Assembly (NCBI RefSeq): GCF_019703515.2
Contig: NC_059362.1
Coordinates: 24,550,826 to 24,614,825 of the forward strand
Origin: Myxocyprinus asiaticus
Lineage: Eukaryota; Chordata; Actinopteri; Cypriniformes; Catostomidae
Direction: 5' to 3'
Length of the DNA: 64,000 nt
In this document: positions 33,960-45,889 of the stretch, piece after piece
How positions within the stretch are numbered: the first letter of the stretch is position 1
How the letters are laid out: each line of letters starts with the position of its first letter
Translations under genes and position numbers: made by a program
Notes under the pieces: generated by a model
Database searches by the model: none
Told to the model about the DNA's origin: nothing
What the model saw: the letters and a program-made list of their open reading frames with translations, nothing else

Positions 33960-35530
33960 ATACTCTTGAACAGCTCAGAGTCAGCAAACTCCTAGACCTT
34001 TTGTACTAGTATGCCATCAGACTCTTCATTTCTTAGAATTGCTTGATTATACGCAGAAGTATAAAGTTAACTTTTCTTCCCTGTTGTCCCCAGGAGCGTC
34101 TCTAGGATTTGAAAACATCAGGGGCTGAGGCCAAAACATCAGGGGCTAGTATCCAACTATAAGCTATGAATGTATAGAAAAAACCCTATGTATATTATAT
34201 TTTGTTTTCCACTTAGGAGGGATGTTTCTTGCGTTTTAGCCTTTCATAATTCACCAATAAAGTAAAATAGTGTTCCCTTGTAACAATGCATCTCTAGACT
34301 TAAAGTATTTACATAACCTCACTTGCGGAAGTGTCTCACAATGGCCTTTCAAAAATAAATAAATAAATATTAGCTTGCTGTGACAGTACCATGGTATTTT
34401 GATTAAATGTTATTTAAATTATATGCTTACTTATTTTCCATCATCTAAGCATCTATAACATTTTGAATTTGATTTGTTTTACTTTAAGGTGCTATATGAA
34501 ATCAAACAAAATTTAATTAACAACTTATTTCTATGAGATTAGTTATGAATCAAATAATTTGCTGACTGCACCCATGAGTACACCACTTTACTGAGTTGGG
34601 ACTGTGCTAGTGAAAAAGTTTTTTCCTACTCTATAACTGATATTGTTTTATTTTAATTTGGCTCTTAATGATATAAGTAATATTTAGGAATAATTGAAGT
34701 CACACAAGACTAGTTTATTTATTAAACATCATTCATAAATAACATACATTACACAGGAGGAAATCTTCATCCATAATATTTCTATACATCTTTGAGATCC
34801 AGACTTTAAAACTCTTTTACTTTCCCTTATATTTATATTGCAATACCATAATATGCATACTGTAGGTAAGACCATGGATGGCTCCTTATTACTGTGGTTA
34901 GGTTACTCTTTAGTCTTTACCTAGTCAGTGCTGTTTAGCCATTTGAGATGTTTGATTTCCTCCATAACATTTTAAACTAGACAATTCTGAGTATAATTCA
35001 AATGGTTCGCTATAGTTTTGTGCTAAGCACCAAGATATCGAGGGAAGCCCAGACGATGCACGCTCCAGAGATACAGTAGGATAGAGCAGAGCGCATCAAG
35101 TGTGGTTTAAGTTTGGAGAAGAGTGCATCAAGTATAAATGCCTCGGGCATTTGAGAGCAGCGCGTCTTGCGCACCGCGGTGACAGGCGAAAGTATTAGCT
35201 TCACTTGAGTGGTTTTGTGATGGCTCGCGCAACACTTGTGCAAAAACCAGGCATGAATCGTGTGTGTTTCAGATGAGAAAGCATATTTAGCACAAGTTTT
35301 TAGCCATTTTCCTTTTCAACCTATTCCTAACATATTCAGCTTGACTTGGACTAATGATAATGTCTCAAATCAAAGTTTCCTTCTGTCCACATTACCATAT
35401 TAAAGATGAAATGAAAAGCATCATTTCATTCTTGATGAGCATTTTTACTATGGGTTTTCTGAAAAATATGGGTCATGGTTTTCATGTGATTCACAGCTGA
35501 TGAACCAGTGTCTCTGGACTTGCATTTCTC
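33960..35530. other. No gene recognised
   Basis: AT-rich, with a short imperfect tandem (AACATCAGGGGCT, twice) at 34117-34150. No coding or clear repeat signal otherwise. Confidence 0.5.
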
Positions 35531-35539
35531 CTTCACTGA

Positions 35540-35930
35540 GATTTTTTCAGTAAGACATTAAGCCATCAGCCATTATTTATTGATAGAAGTCAAGAAAAAA
35601 AGAGAGAGTGTGAGAACAATTTAGCACGGTTGGGCGTGCAGGATTCATAGAAAAGACAAAAGGAATTCTTGATGAACTTTGAAGTGCTTTTTCTGGAAGT
35701 CCTTGCAAATGCATATTGATGAAGTCAAAATTGTCTTGCTTTGGGGTAAGGGGGGAATGTCGACTGCTTTGCTTATCTTCTAAATATTCATGAGCTGAGA
35801 GGACACAGCTCTCTCCGATTGCGTGAGAGGAATGGTAACAGTGACATGATTGGTTCTGAGCAGTGATGATTAGTAGGGAAAAAACTGATGTGTGATGTCA
35901 TGGGAATTTTTCTGTGTAGTATCAGAAATC
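35540..35930. other. Candidate conserved noncoding stretch
   Basis: Contains motif-like blocks such as GCATATTGATGAAGTC and AATATTCATGAGCTGAGAGG in repeat-free sequence. Judged only by appearance. Confidence 0.25.
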
Positions 35931-35939
35931 TTTATGTGA

Positions 35940-36590
35940 GACATGAATATCTGCTAAATGTGCCACTTCAGATTGGGGTCCAATATACAGTGGAGAGAAC
36001 TACAAAAACAAAACAAAACAGAATAATCCCTTTTTGATACATGCAAGATCATGCTCTACAGATCAATTTGATTATTGTTTTTTTTTTACACTTTTAAAAA
36101 CAATTATATTTGCGGTTCTGTGTCAATGGCTGCTTGCTTGATTATTGAGTGATTATTTATGATGTATTTATCACTGTTTACAACTTACTAAAATAATAAT
36201 CCTGTTTCTGCATGGTTCTGCGTTTGACCATTTGGAGCCCCACCAAATTTGATTTCGAAGCCTTTAATTAAAAAAATGTAAAAAAGTTTTTTTTTTATTT
36301 TTTTATTCTGTTCAGTTTACATATTTTCAATATATTTTTATTAGTTAATCTTATTTATTATCACTTGTAATCTGGAAGGTAGACATCACTGAAGGTGTAA
36401 ATCAGATTTTAAACAGCTGCTATTAGTTTTCTAAATTGGTTTGCATTAGATTTTGCTGTCTATATCACTTTATATGACTTTGGTTACTGTCACAGATTTG
36501 TTATTTGCTTGATTAAATGGCAAATATGTAGGATCTGTGTCTACCTGTTATCAAGAACCCATGATCAAAACTTATTTTTCATGATTACAC
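35940..36590. other. No gene recognised
   Basis: AT-rich sequence with T runs at 36079-36088 and 36285-36298. Confidence 0.5.
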
Positions 36591-36596
36591 TTAGCT

Positions 36597-37575
36597 GTGC
36601 TGCAACATGATCACACGGGAAGTCAGCATGCTGTTTCCGAAAGGTACGGTACCCTAGGTTTGGCAACAATATGCCGACTCATTGACATTCCCAATCTCCC
36701 ATCGGACATATTTGGAACGGCTCAACAACAATTACCCTTCCTCGTACAGCTGGTGCCAGTCAGACATCACTTCAGTCATTTGATTTCAGAGGATGAACTG
36801 ATGCCAACTCCAACTGTAAGACATCGGATATTTCATATGTCACTACCTGAACCTTGGATTTAGGATGGACCCCACCAAACCTTACCGAAATGACCTGCAG
36901 GTTGAACTGCAATGCTCCTCATTAATCTCTACCTGCATCACCTTTGTCTATTGATGAACTACACTCTTGAAATGGAATATGTAGACTATCATTTAATTGC
37001 CAACAAAAGCCTTCATCAGCCAACTAACAAAGGACAATGCATCAATGCGAACTTCTGCAGTTAATCCAGGATGGACTTCAAAGACATTTGTCATTAATCT
37101 TAAGTAAAAAAAAAAGTATTGTATTTTTTATTAAAATAAATAAATAAATAAATAAATAAAAAACAATGGATCTTAACGCTTACTTAATTTACAGATTTAA
37201 AACCATGACTTGCACTGCACATAAATAACTAGTATTGGCATTATATGTTTGTTGCATAGCCAGAGGGGAACTGGCCCCCACAGTGAGCCTGATTTCTCTC
37301 AAGGTTATTTTTCTCCATTAACCAACATCTTATGGAGTTTTGTGTTCCTTGCCACAGTCGCCTTCAACTTGCTCATAGGGGTTTTAATTACAATGATTAT
37401 TTAATTATTTAATTTCTACACACAATTTACAATCATATTTAATCAAACTACACAATGATCACTCTAAGACTTTATAGATATTACAGTTTAATTTTTGTTA
37501 ATGCATGATTTCCTGTAAAGCTTCTTTGAAACGATGTGTGTTGTGAAAAGTGCTATACAAATAAATAAATAAATA
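36597..37575 (+). repeat. Retroposon-like dispersed repeat with LINE/SINE tail
   Basis: Blocks such as GACCTGCAGGTTGAACTGCA, GGGGAACTGGCCCCCACAGT, GAGCCTGATTTCTCTCAAGG and TGTTCCTTGCCACAGTCGCC are widely repeated in cyprinid DNA. The end CTGTAAAGCTTCTTTGAAAC ... AGTGCTATACAAATAAATAA is a typical L2-like 3' tail. An 88-codon frame at 36597-36863 lies at the left edge; it may be a remnant but has no domain I recognise. An ATAAATAA run at 37134-37160 lies inside. Confidence 0.6.
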
Positions 37576-37920
37576 TGATGTGGCACGACTGGTAGCATGT
37601 TGTGTCAGTTGTATTGGAGTCCACAGTTCAATCCCCATTCAAACGAGGAAGTAATCACGTTTGTATAAACAATCATGATAAGGAGGTTGCCTTTTGATCC
37701 ATAACATTGCATTTTGTCTCTACTAATGGTTAGGGTTAGATTCAGATTTTGGTTGGGGGGCAGATTAAATAAAATAAGCATTTCTCTTCACTGTTTTACA
37801 CACTGTTCAGCTGAAAACAATTATTTTTACAGTTGGCTTCTGGCGAACTTTCCTGGGTATAAATGGATGTCACACTTGTTTATATGCTCTGAAACACTTA
37901 CTGCTTTCGGCTAAAGAAAT
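37576..37920 (+). repeat. Probable tRNA-derived SINE
   Basis: GTGGCACGACTGGTAGCA resembles an RNA polymerase III A box and CAGTTCAATCCCC, ~35 bp later, a B box. This is the spacing of a degenerate tRNA-derived head. The body continues with ATAACATTGCATTTTGTC. No tRNA fold with intact anticodon stem is supported, so it is a retroposon, not a gene. Confidence 0.42.
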
Positions 37921-38059
37921 ATTGACAAGCTGCCGATTTTTATGTGAGATCAGGCTGTATGGCCACCTCTTAATTTTAATCATTCAGATACCTTACTGGG
38001 CAATAAAGAGTCTTAAAACATAAAATATTACTAACAGAAGTTATCAAACCTGTTCTTTT

Positions 38060-39240
38060 TTTTTTTTTTCTGTGTTTGGTTCAAAACAGTCATTTATCAA
38101 CTGATTCTGCATCTTTCTACTTGATATCAGGCATGCTGAGAGCAATGAAAATGGCACGAAAACTTTCACCACTAAAAATAATTTAATATATCACCAGGAC
38201 ACTGGCCCCAGCTGATTTGAATCAAGGGCAGCTGGGGTGCTTTCACATTTTAAGAATCCATCACCCTGTCCTCATAAAGCAGCAATCTGGCCCACACTAC
38301 CTCATTTAAGAGACAATTATGATTCATTTCTATGATTGACCACTACGATCATTCAGCACCACCCTGTTGTTAATCTATTTACTTCCCGATGGGTTCCAGA
38401 ACTTTCTGTGGAGAGGGCAAATGCCTTTTACAATTTCCAAATGAAAACATGGAATGTCTTTGAGCTCCCCTCCACAAAAAAGCTTCATTAAACTCAGATG
38501 TGTTTTTTTTTTTTTCTTCTCAGATATATTGCAATAGGTCTGTGTCTAAATTTATAGTTTGTAGTGTGTCATTTCAATGAGGAAAGTTAATTGCCTTTGT
38601 AGAGATAACTCAGCTGCTGTAAATTACTTGATGTTAAATAAAAACTTGCAGCCCTTTTAACTTTTAGCTTCAATCATATATTTTTATTATTATAAAAATG
38701 TATTATTATTGAAATGTATTATTATTATTCACACAGTAGACGGAATTATAATTTAAATAACGTATTATCTAATTTAAGATGAGATATTACAAGGTTGAGC
38801 ACATGAGAGGAGAAATTTCTTGTGCATTGTTGTCAGCTATTTTCATAATGTCATACCAGCTAAACTAATAAAAGGGGGATCAGGGTAATATGGTTTGCTA
38901 ATCATTTTATATGCTTTTCATAACACATTACACGAAAGCAGTTAATTTGAGCAGACACAATTAAAATGTGATTTGTGCTGGGGGCAATAGCAGAGTGGGT
39001 ACATATAATGCACATCTAAGATCAGGGTCAATAAGGAAAGATGGGGTGTTGCAAGACTTCTACATAGGTATTATCTGGTCTTGCCAATGGGAGTGAGATC
39101 ACAGAATAATGATGCAGTCAGTATCTCAACATCAGAAGAATTTAAATATTGCTAGAATTAGTGTAACTTTATATTTTATTAGGTGCTTATTTTGGGGGAA
39201 GGCACTGGGTAAAAAATGGGGCTGGATTCTCCCTGTTGTA
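38060..39240. other. Repeat-poor block, candidate conserved noncoding cluster
   Basis: Apart from T runs at 38057-38069 and 38503-38515 this 1.2 kb is free of recognised repeats. It has several homeodomain-like TAAT/ATTA blocks, e.g. GAGACAATTATGATTCATTT, GTTTGCTAATCATTTTATAT and GCAGTTAATTTGAGCAG. No open frame of interest. Confidence 0.3.
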
Positions 39241-39962
39241 ATTATCTGAAATACTCCGATCTCAAAATGGTGAGTATCTGTTAGGGATTTGGTGCCAGTC
39301 TATATTACATAGACTGAGCTGATTAGCTTGACAATTCAGCCAGTTATCTGCAACCAATGTAACAATATTTATTACCCAAATCTTGGGCCTTATCTGGGGT
39401 GCGTTTCCCGAAAGCATTGTTAGACAACTATGGTCGCAAGTTCCATTGTTACCAACATAGTTCAACGATTTGGTGTTTCCCGAAACGAACATTCGCAAAC
39501 AGCATCACAAAGTTGTGTGGTTGGAACTATAGCCCTCCACTTGTGGTTAGATGCACAGTTCCTTGTTAGTTTGCTGTGTGGACATCATTTGACTTCGCTG
39601 TAGCTTCTATATCTTTCATTCCACATATATTTTTCATTTTGCAAAACTTTAAGACCACATTTACATGCACTCCAGAAATCCGCTTATTCCGGGGTTTTGT
39701 AAAAAGCTGTGTTATGAAACGTCTCATAAATGCAAATGCAGCTGTTTAAGAGATTAATTAAGAGAAAATGCTTTAACACAAACAGCATCTCTCAGAGAAC
39801 ACAGCTTATGTGTTCATGTTAATGCATAGGTGACATTCTTATATGTTTTTGAAGAGTGTCATGTGCGTATGTGCTCAAGTGTGCCAGGGAACCCCGTAGT
39901 CTGATGTAAAGGGAAACCCCACTATTGCAGTGCAATGTATCTGCCGTATTTATATACAACAC

Positions 39963-41117
39963 TTTCTCACTCCCAAGGCATCAAAGACTGACGCTTGTGT
40001 AAGAGCACAGTGTGTCAATCTACAGACGGCAAAAGCGCCCTCTTGTCATCGTGACATATGTTGGGGGTATGATTTTCATTTCATTTGAAATCAGCAACAT
40101 TTATTCACAGTGGTTAATATTTAATCTGTTGTTTATCTGTCTATTTAATCTGTCTGTACACATCCTGCACCGCTGAAGTAACCCGTTTCATTCCGGATGT
40201 ATTCCAGGTCTTACAATCATTTTATGTGAAGAACAAACCTAAATGTAAGTCACCGATCATGGTCACCTGGCGTCCACTGTAACACATCCTACACAAGTTT
40301 TGTTATAACACATTTAAATTTGCCGCCTCAAGCGTAATGACATGGGTTTAATGTCAGAGACTCAGTGATTATTCCATTGGCTTTTGTGTGTCTTGTGACT
40401 GATTGTCACGAGCTCAAGTATTTGCCATTGGCTCTCACGTGTCTTGTGACTGTTTACAACCTCAAGTTTGGATGTACATGTATTTTTTTAAATAAGACGT
40501 GCCGGTAGAATAAGGATGACAGTACCTTCACGGAGGGTAAATATTTTTACCGATTAAAACCTTCAGTTTCACTCTATTACTCACACAATGCCATCGTATG
40601 GTTTGGAATATTATTATAGTGCATTTTTATAAATAAATGATCGTGACTGTACTTTATCTGCTTGTTACATCTTTTCTGTTGTTGAGAACTGGTTGAGTTT
40701 AGGCATAAATGTGCGGTTGGGTGGTTAAAAATATCTATAAATAGTGTAATGCATATCATATTATGAATATCTAAGTGTCTCTTTCATGTTTTATATTGTT
40801 GATTATTGGTTAGGTTTAGAAATGGGATTGGGTTAAGGGATCTAAAATATTATATATGATTGTAATATCACACTAATATATTTATATATTTATAAGTATT
40901 ATTATTATAAAACTATTTTAAAATATATTATTATAAAACATTGAGGTTAAGTTAATATTCAAAGACTGATAACTTACAACAAAGTTTTCTCATTGAAAAC
41001 AATAGAGTTTTCACCGCGTCAGTGAGAGGACTCCAGGGGGCACATTTGGTGTCATCATGCAGACGCTGATGGCTTCTGCACATGCGTCAAAATTGGACGC
41101 TTAAGGAATGAGAATGG
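39963..41117. mobile_element. Inner inverted-repeat element
   Basis: TTCTCACTCCCAAGGCATCA ... GACTGACGC at the left is an imperfect inverted complement of GCGTCAAAATTGGACGCTTA ... GGAATGAGAA at the right. The interior is AT-rich without a coding frame. Arms match at roughly 70-75%, so this is tentative. Confidence 0.42.
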
Positions 41118-41902
41118 GTTGTTATATAGTGCACACAGCTTTCATGTTTTCAGCAGCTTGCATTAAACATGTAACCCAGGCTTAAATTAAGATATATTTA
41201 GAGCCAAACATAAAAAATAAATAATGAATCAGACAAGTGAAATTGAATAAATAAATGTTTTTATTCAAATAAATTTAACTTGTAAATTATTGCAGCAATA
41301 AAAAAATTAAAACAGAAGAATTGCACTGCAGATGTGAAATGACCAATCAGATTAATCCTGTAGTTAACCTGCCCCACCCATTTCAGAATAAATTTAGATA
41401 GTTCACAGAACTTGCTGGAACAGCATCAGAGAGAGACCTGTGAAAGGAAACAGAGAAATCAGAAAGAAAATAAGCCTTAAATCAAGATTTAAAGACTTAA
41501 GCGGAGTTTTTTCCTCTTGGTATAAGAGTTAAACTTAAACTAAATGGACAGAGGCTCTAAAAAAGGAATTTAATGAGCGCTTTAAAGGGGTCATGAATTA
41601 GAAAATCAAACTTACCATGATATCTTGACATATAAGAGTTCACAGCACTGCAAAAACATACTGTAAATTTCAAAAACTTCTTTGTTAGTCCAAAAAAAGG
41701 CTTTATTGAAACCAAGGTGCCAAAATGGCTTGTTCTCTACTTCCTCCTCACTAATACCTCATAGTGAGGTATTACATCAGCACAGGCCAGCCTCTGTATA
41801 AACAGATCAATGCCTACTTTGTCGTCGACACTGCTTAGGCCAGCCCACTGGTCTTGCGGTTAGAGTGGTGAGATTATTTTTGGAGCAACAGGAGGTGTCA
41901 CG

Positions 41903-42175
41903 ATGGCCACGAAGATGTCAAGACATTGTGCAGTGCCAGTTGTGGGAAACTAGATTTCTTGCATTTGCTTCGCAAGGATCCCAACATTAAGAAAGTGTGG
42001 CTGACATTTATTTTTAAACGTCCCGGATTGAGTCGGTAAGAACGTGTTTGTTTGCTCGCTTCATTTTACCGATGATTCTTTCACAAACAAGACACAGTTC
42101 GAAACAGGCTTTGCAGAGATACTTAAATTAAAAGTTGATGCAGTGCAAACTATATTGGACCCGACAGTGATGTCG
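41903..42175 (+). pseudogene. THAP-domain protein fragment
   Basis: The ATG at 41903 opens MATKMSRHCAVP, matching the C..C start of a THAP zinc finger; a missing base then shifts the frame before the second cysteine. In the shifted frames DPNIKKVWLTFIFKR follows, then FVCSLHFTDDSFTNKTQF and LKLKVDAVQTILDPT. These are the conserved W, C-x2-H and AVPTI-like (here AVQTI) positions of the THAP DNA-binding domain, used by transposases of the P, Kolobok and ISL2EU types to bind their ends. At least two frameshifts break it. Complete THAP domains are ~85-90 residues, and almost the whole domain is represented. Downstream sequence to 42240 stays open but shows no catalytic core. Confidence 0.8.
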
Positions 42176-42780
42176 CAACAAACAAGTGTGAGTATCCGTG
42201 TTAATTGTTTTGCTTCGTATGTTACAGACTGTTAGATGTGTTCTGAGTATTTGATTTGATCCTAGTGATTTTAGATGCTCGTGTATTAGTTTTAATGCAC
42301 AGGGATCTCTAAGCAGCATATATTTTCTTGTTCTGTTGGCATGATGGCACAATTGCCACAGATGCACCTAAAGAGTATTGATATCAATATATTTAGACAA
42401 TCTCTTTCCTTTTTAATGAAAACATGACTCGTTGTAATGAACAACGTATGTGTTTGTCACTACACAGAATATATGATGAAAGATGATTATATGACGAACG
42501 ACAGTGCGACAAACACTGGTGAATGTATCCTGTATACGTTTACATGTTGCACATTAAGTGTATCCTTTCACAGTTATAAATGTGATAGCACCATGTATTT
42601 AAACTTTATTTGGTACTGTCATGCGTTACTCAGCATTTGTAAAACACGTAAATGTTTCACCGTTGGAAAATGCCCCAACTATGTAACAAGAACACACCGT
42701 TGTGTCGCGTCTTGGTTTAAACAACAATAAAAGTAATACCTATTACACAAATAGACAAGTAAATTACAATGATTACTTAC

Positions 42781-42905
42781 CACGCTGTTACAGACTGCAT
42801 TATCCATGGTGTTTGTGGAGGGGGTTCATTTTCTTCAAATTCGGGATCAGACTCTGGCTCAAACACGTATTGATGAATTCCTCTGGTTGTCATTTTTTTA
42901 ACCAT
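42781..42905 (-). other. Exon-like short ORF ending at a splice donor
   Basis: On the minus strand the ATG at 42905 opens a 41-codon frame ending in a consensus donor (GTAAGT, 42775-42780). The product starts MVKKMTTRGIHQYVFEPESD and continues acidic and proline-rich. The YxFEPE-acidic pattern recalls the N-terminus of multicopy fish proteins annotated as P2X7-like; this resemblance is from memory and was not tested. No following exon with a cysteine-rich domain was found inside the element. Confidence 0.45.
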
Positions 42906-43199
42906 CCTAAGTTTTCAAAACAACCCCACACACGCGTAATGGAGGGGGCGTTTACACTTATCCACATGCAAAGATGTTACCCAATCACAGCAGTGGGCGT
43001 TTTCACTGAAGTATTCAAGAACACATGCCCAAAAAATGGAGCATTTGAATCAGAGGCACAAAAACTAGATAGAAAATGACCAATTATTCCTACTTTTAAT
43101 GAAAAATCACACTAACATTATAAGTGGACCTCAAGGAACATTATAAAATAAAATAAAAATCCAATTCATGACACCTTTAACTTCTCCAGTGATTTATAA

Positions 43200-43600
43200 A
43201 TTCACCAGAACAGAGACTGATATTTGAGTGTCATAGTAATAATTCTGTACTATTTTTCTTAGTGTGAATGTGTTAATGTTCATGGTTCATCCCTATTGAT
43301 TGTATTGTATGGTATTTGCCTAAATTTGGTTGTGCCAAAGTAAAAAAAAAAAAAAACAACAACTTTGAAACTGGTTCAAAATATAGTTGTTTAAAATGAG
43401 AGATTAATTAAATTAAGATTAAAACCTAATTAGCAATTAAAACTAAATAGGAACCTAAATAGGAGCGAAAAGGTTTAAAAACCAAAAGAGGTTATTTCTA
43501 ATAATCAATTGTTTTTGTATTTTGTTCTTTTTTGTAATCCATTTGTTGTATTTCATTGAAAAACTGTACAGAAAAATATTCTGTAATTTTGGTTAACATT
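43200..43600. other. Interior of the composite element, nothing coding
   Basis: AT-rich, with an A run at 43342-43356. No frame or repeat boundary recognised. Confidence 0.45.
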
Positions 43601-43620
43601 GAATGTCCTGTCAATACCAA

Positions 43621-43953
43621 TGTCACAGTTTGTCTCCATCTTCTTCAAGGACTCTTATTTTGAAGTTTTCCCCCGGACTTCATTTTCCAAAGTCTACTGC
43701 TCTCATCACTTCCATCTGTTTCTTATTATCCTCACCTGTATTCCATTCCCTCATTAGTTCCTTTTGTATAAATATCCTCTAGTTTTACCCACTCCTTTGT
43801 CAGTCCTTGAAGTGTCACATTGTGTTGAAGTGCTTTTGTGTTTAAGAAGTGTTACGTTTAATAATTTGTTTCCACTCCAGCGATTATTATTAAAGGATTA
43901 AAAGAATCTACTCCTGCATCTCCTTTCTTCCACTCCACATACCCAATGTTACA
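43621..43953 (+). mobile_element. Solo LTR (333 bp)
   Basis: Begins TGTCACAGTTTG and ends CCCAATGTTACA, with TG...CA ends. It is flanked by a perfect 5-bp duplication, ACCAA (43616-43620 and 43954-43958). A TATAAATATCC promoter-like stretch is at about 43768. No internal retroelement sequence is present, so the element recombined out and left one LTR. Confidence 0.9.
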
Positions 43954-44394
43954 ACCAATTCATCTTTACAAAAACATTCAACATAAAGCTTTATTTTCCT
44001 AATTGAGTGTGTGTGTTTGCTGCTGCCTCCTTCGGTACATAATCTTCTGATGGCCCATAGGTACATGTTTCCAGTGTAGTACTATTAACCTAGTTTACTT
44101 TTATCTTGAGTATTTATTTAGTGACACACAGGTGTTACAAACAGCTTTCTGGAGTACGTGTAGATGAGCTATTATAATTTGATATCCGCAGAAGTTATTA
44201 CTGCATAACGTCATTAACGACAGCTCTATTGTTGAACCAATGTTGTTCGAACGATGCATGTGCAACATAGCTACTACGGATTTGGGAAACAGTCATGACT
44301 AGCTAGTTAATTTTTCCAACGATGCATCGTAATATGCTGGTTAAGTAGTGAGTTATGTAGTTGTACGGGAAACGCACCACTGGTTGGTGTCTGT

Positions 44395-44540
44395 ACAAAG
44401 CTATTCTTTTTTCTTTTTTTTTTTTTTTCTTTTTTGGAAAATTCTAAAATCATATGACATATGAATTTTTACATATGACAAAATTCCATTGGTAACAAGC
44501 TCACTTATTTTACTGAAAACCTTTTTAATGCAAAAGAACT
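44395..44540. other. T-rich tract and filler
   Basis: A T/C run at 44404-44436 and AT-rich sequence; no feature. Confidence 0.5.
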
Positions 44541-44550
44541 GTGATAACAG

Positions 44551-45686
44551 TGATCAGAGTTGCCAGGTCTGTGTAACAAAGACAGCCCAATGACCAATCA
44601 AAACCTACACAAAAACCAACCCAATACCGAAACTCAAAATATACCCATCCTCAGGGTTGGGGAGTAACAAAATACATATAACAGGAATACGTATTTAAAA
44701 TACAAAATATAAGTAACTGTATTCCACTACAGTTACAATTTAAATCATTGGTATTTAGAATACAGTTACATTCAAAAAGTATTTTGATTACCGAAGAGAT
44801 TACTTTGCATTTTATTGTCATTTGTTTCATTTAAAATTTAGTCCTTTCAGATGGAAAAAATGTATACATATAAATGATGCAATCCAAAGTGCATTTGAAC
44901 AGCGGTGAAACACTTTCTTATGATGTGTTACATTCATACGAGCAGACAGAGAAGTACATATGAAGTAAGTTTGGAGCAGAAGAAATAGAAATAAACCTTC
45001 TGTAAATTGTCAGATTTACACTAAGCTAAAATGCTGTTTCTAGCCATTTAGCACGATCATATTTATCAAGAAAATTCACATTGGATCATAATTTCTTTTT
45101 CTAGTAAGACCTTTGATATTAGGGCCAAAATCATATTCTTGATGATAATTTTTGTATTGTAAATCCTTGTTTTAGAAACAACACTGCATAAGATATTTAA
45201 GTTTTTCAGAGAATGTATTTTTAACATGTGTATTTTGTATATTATGTATGTTTTTATAGTCAAAACAGGTGAAAAAATCTACCAGTGCTGAAGAAGTAAT
45301 CCAAAGTATTTAGAATACGTTACTGACCTTGAGTAATCTAACAGAATATGTTACCTTACATTTTACAGCATGTAATCTGTAATCATAACCACAGTCTTTT
45401 TCCATAAAAAAATTAAATCCTCTTTGATTGACTGCCTGTCATAAAATCATTCGATGGGGGTATCTTTTTCAGATTCTTTGAAATCCTTCTCCTTCTTGGT
45501 CCTAGTCATACATCTCTGTATTGAAAAAGGCCAGCATCTCTGTGGTTGTTCACTTCATTCAAATATAATTTATGCAGTATGTCAAACCTTCAAACTGTGT
45601 GAAAAATATATATAAAAAAATCAACTCACGTCAACAGTTTAAAAGTAGCCCAATTAACTTGGCAACCCAAGTGGTGTGGTAATATT
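44551..45686. mobile_element. DNA element with GTTGCCAG/TTGGCAAC ends, containing another MITE
   Basis: GAGTTGCCAGGTCTGTGTAAC at the left and TTAACTTGGCAACCCA at the right are short inverted ends, each next to AGCCCAAT or its complement. Between about 44645 and 45400 lies a second repeat starting CAGGGTTGGGGAGTAACAAA and rich in GTAACTGTATTCCACTACAG-like motifs, ending with GTAATCTGTAATCATAACC. The outer element seems to be the host of the inner one. Confidence 0.5.
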
Positions 45687-45790
45687 TGAATTAATTAAAT
45701 GTGGTGTGCCATATCAGAAAACCTTACTCTATGGGCCTGGTATTTTTGATAAAAATTACAAACTAATCGGAGATGCAACAATAAAAAAAA

Positions 45791-45872
45791 AAGTGAATAT
45801 TTATTGTTAATAAATCCTTTAAACTGTTTCTCAGCTCTTGGGATTCTTTGTCTCGCTCTCGCTCTCTTGACA
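45791..45872 (+). repeat. Truncated 5' LTR
   Basis: The last ~80 bp of the LTR only; matches 49900-49981. An A run immediately precedes it, so the 5' part was lost by deletion or 5' truncation. Confidence 0.8.
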
Positions 45873-45889
45873 GAACAATCTAGCCAAGT

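Larger units (their letters stand above)
41582..43180 (+). mobile_element. TTAA-flanked, THAP-bearing element (Kolobok-like)
   Basis: TTAAAGGGGTCATGAATTAG at the left and CCAATTCATGACACCTTTAA at the right are inverted ends that include TTAA. The 1.6-kb interior holds a THAP-domain exon on the plus strand (41903-42175) and a short convergent exon-like frame on the minus strand (42781-42905). THAP domains plus TTAA targets are the combination known for Kolobok transposons. No full transposase core is present, so this copy is non-autonomous. Confidence 0.68.
39397..44383. mobile_element. ~5-kb composite inverted-repeat DNA element
   Basis: GGTGCGTTTCCCGAAAGC at the left and ACGGGAAACGCACC at the right are inverted termini. 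Subterminal sequence (ACTATGGTCGCAAGTTCC on the left) is of a type common in cyprinids. A CTGG lies next to both ends (possible TCTGG/ACTGG target duplication). The interior contains three other elements: 39963-41117, 41582-43180 and 43621-43953. Without them the element would be ~1.9 kb. No transposase frame belonging to it was found. Confidence 0.55.

Noticed and set aside
37580..37650. A functional tRNA gene
   Set aside because: A and B boxes are degenerate and no cloverleaf with a proper anticodon arm can be drawn; a SINE head fits better.
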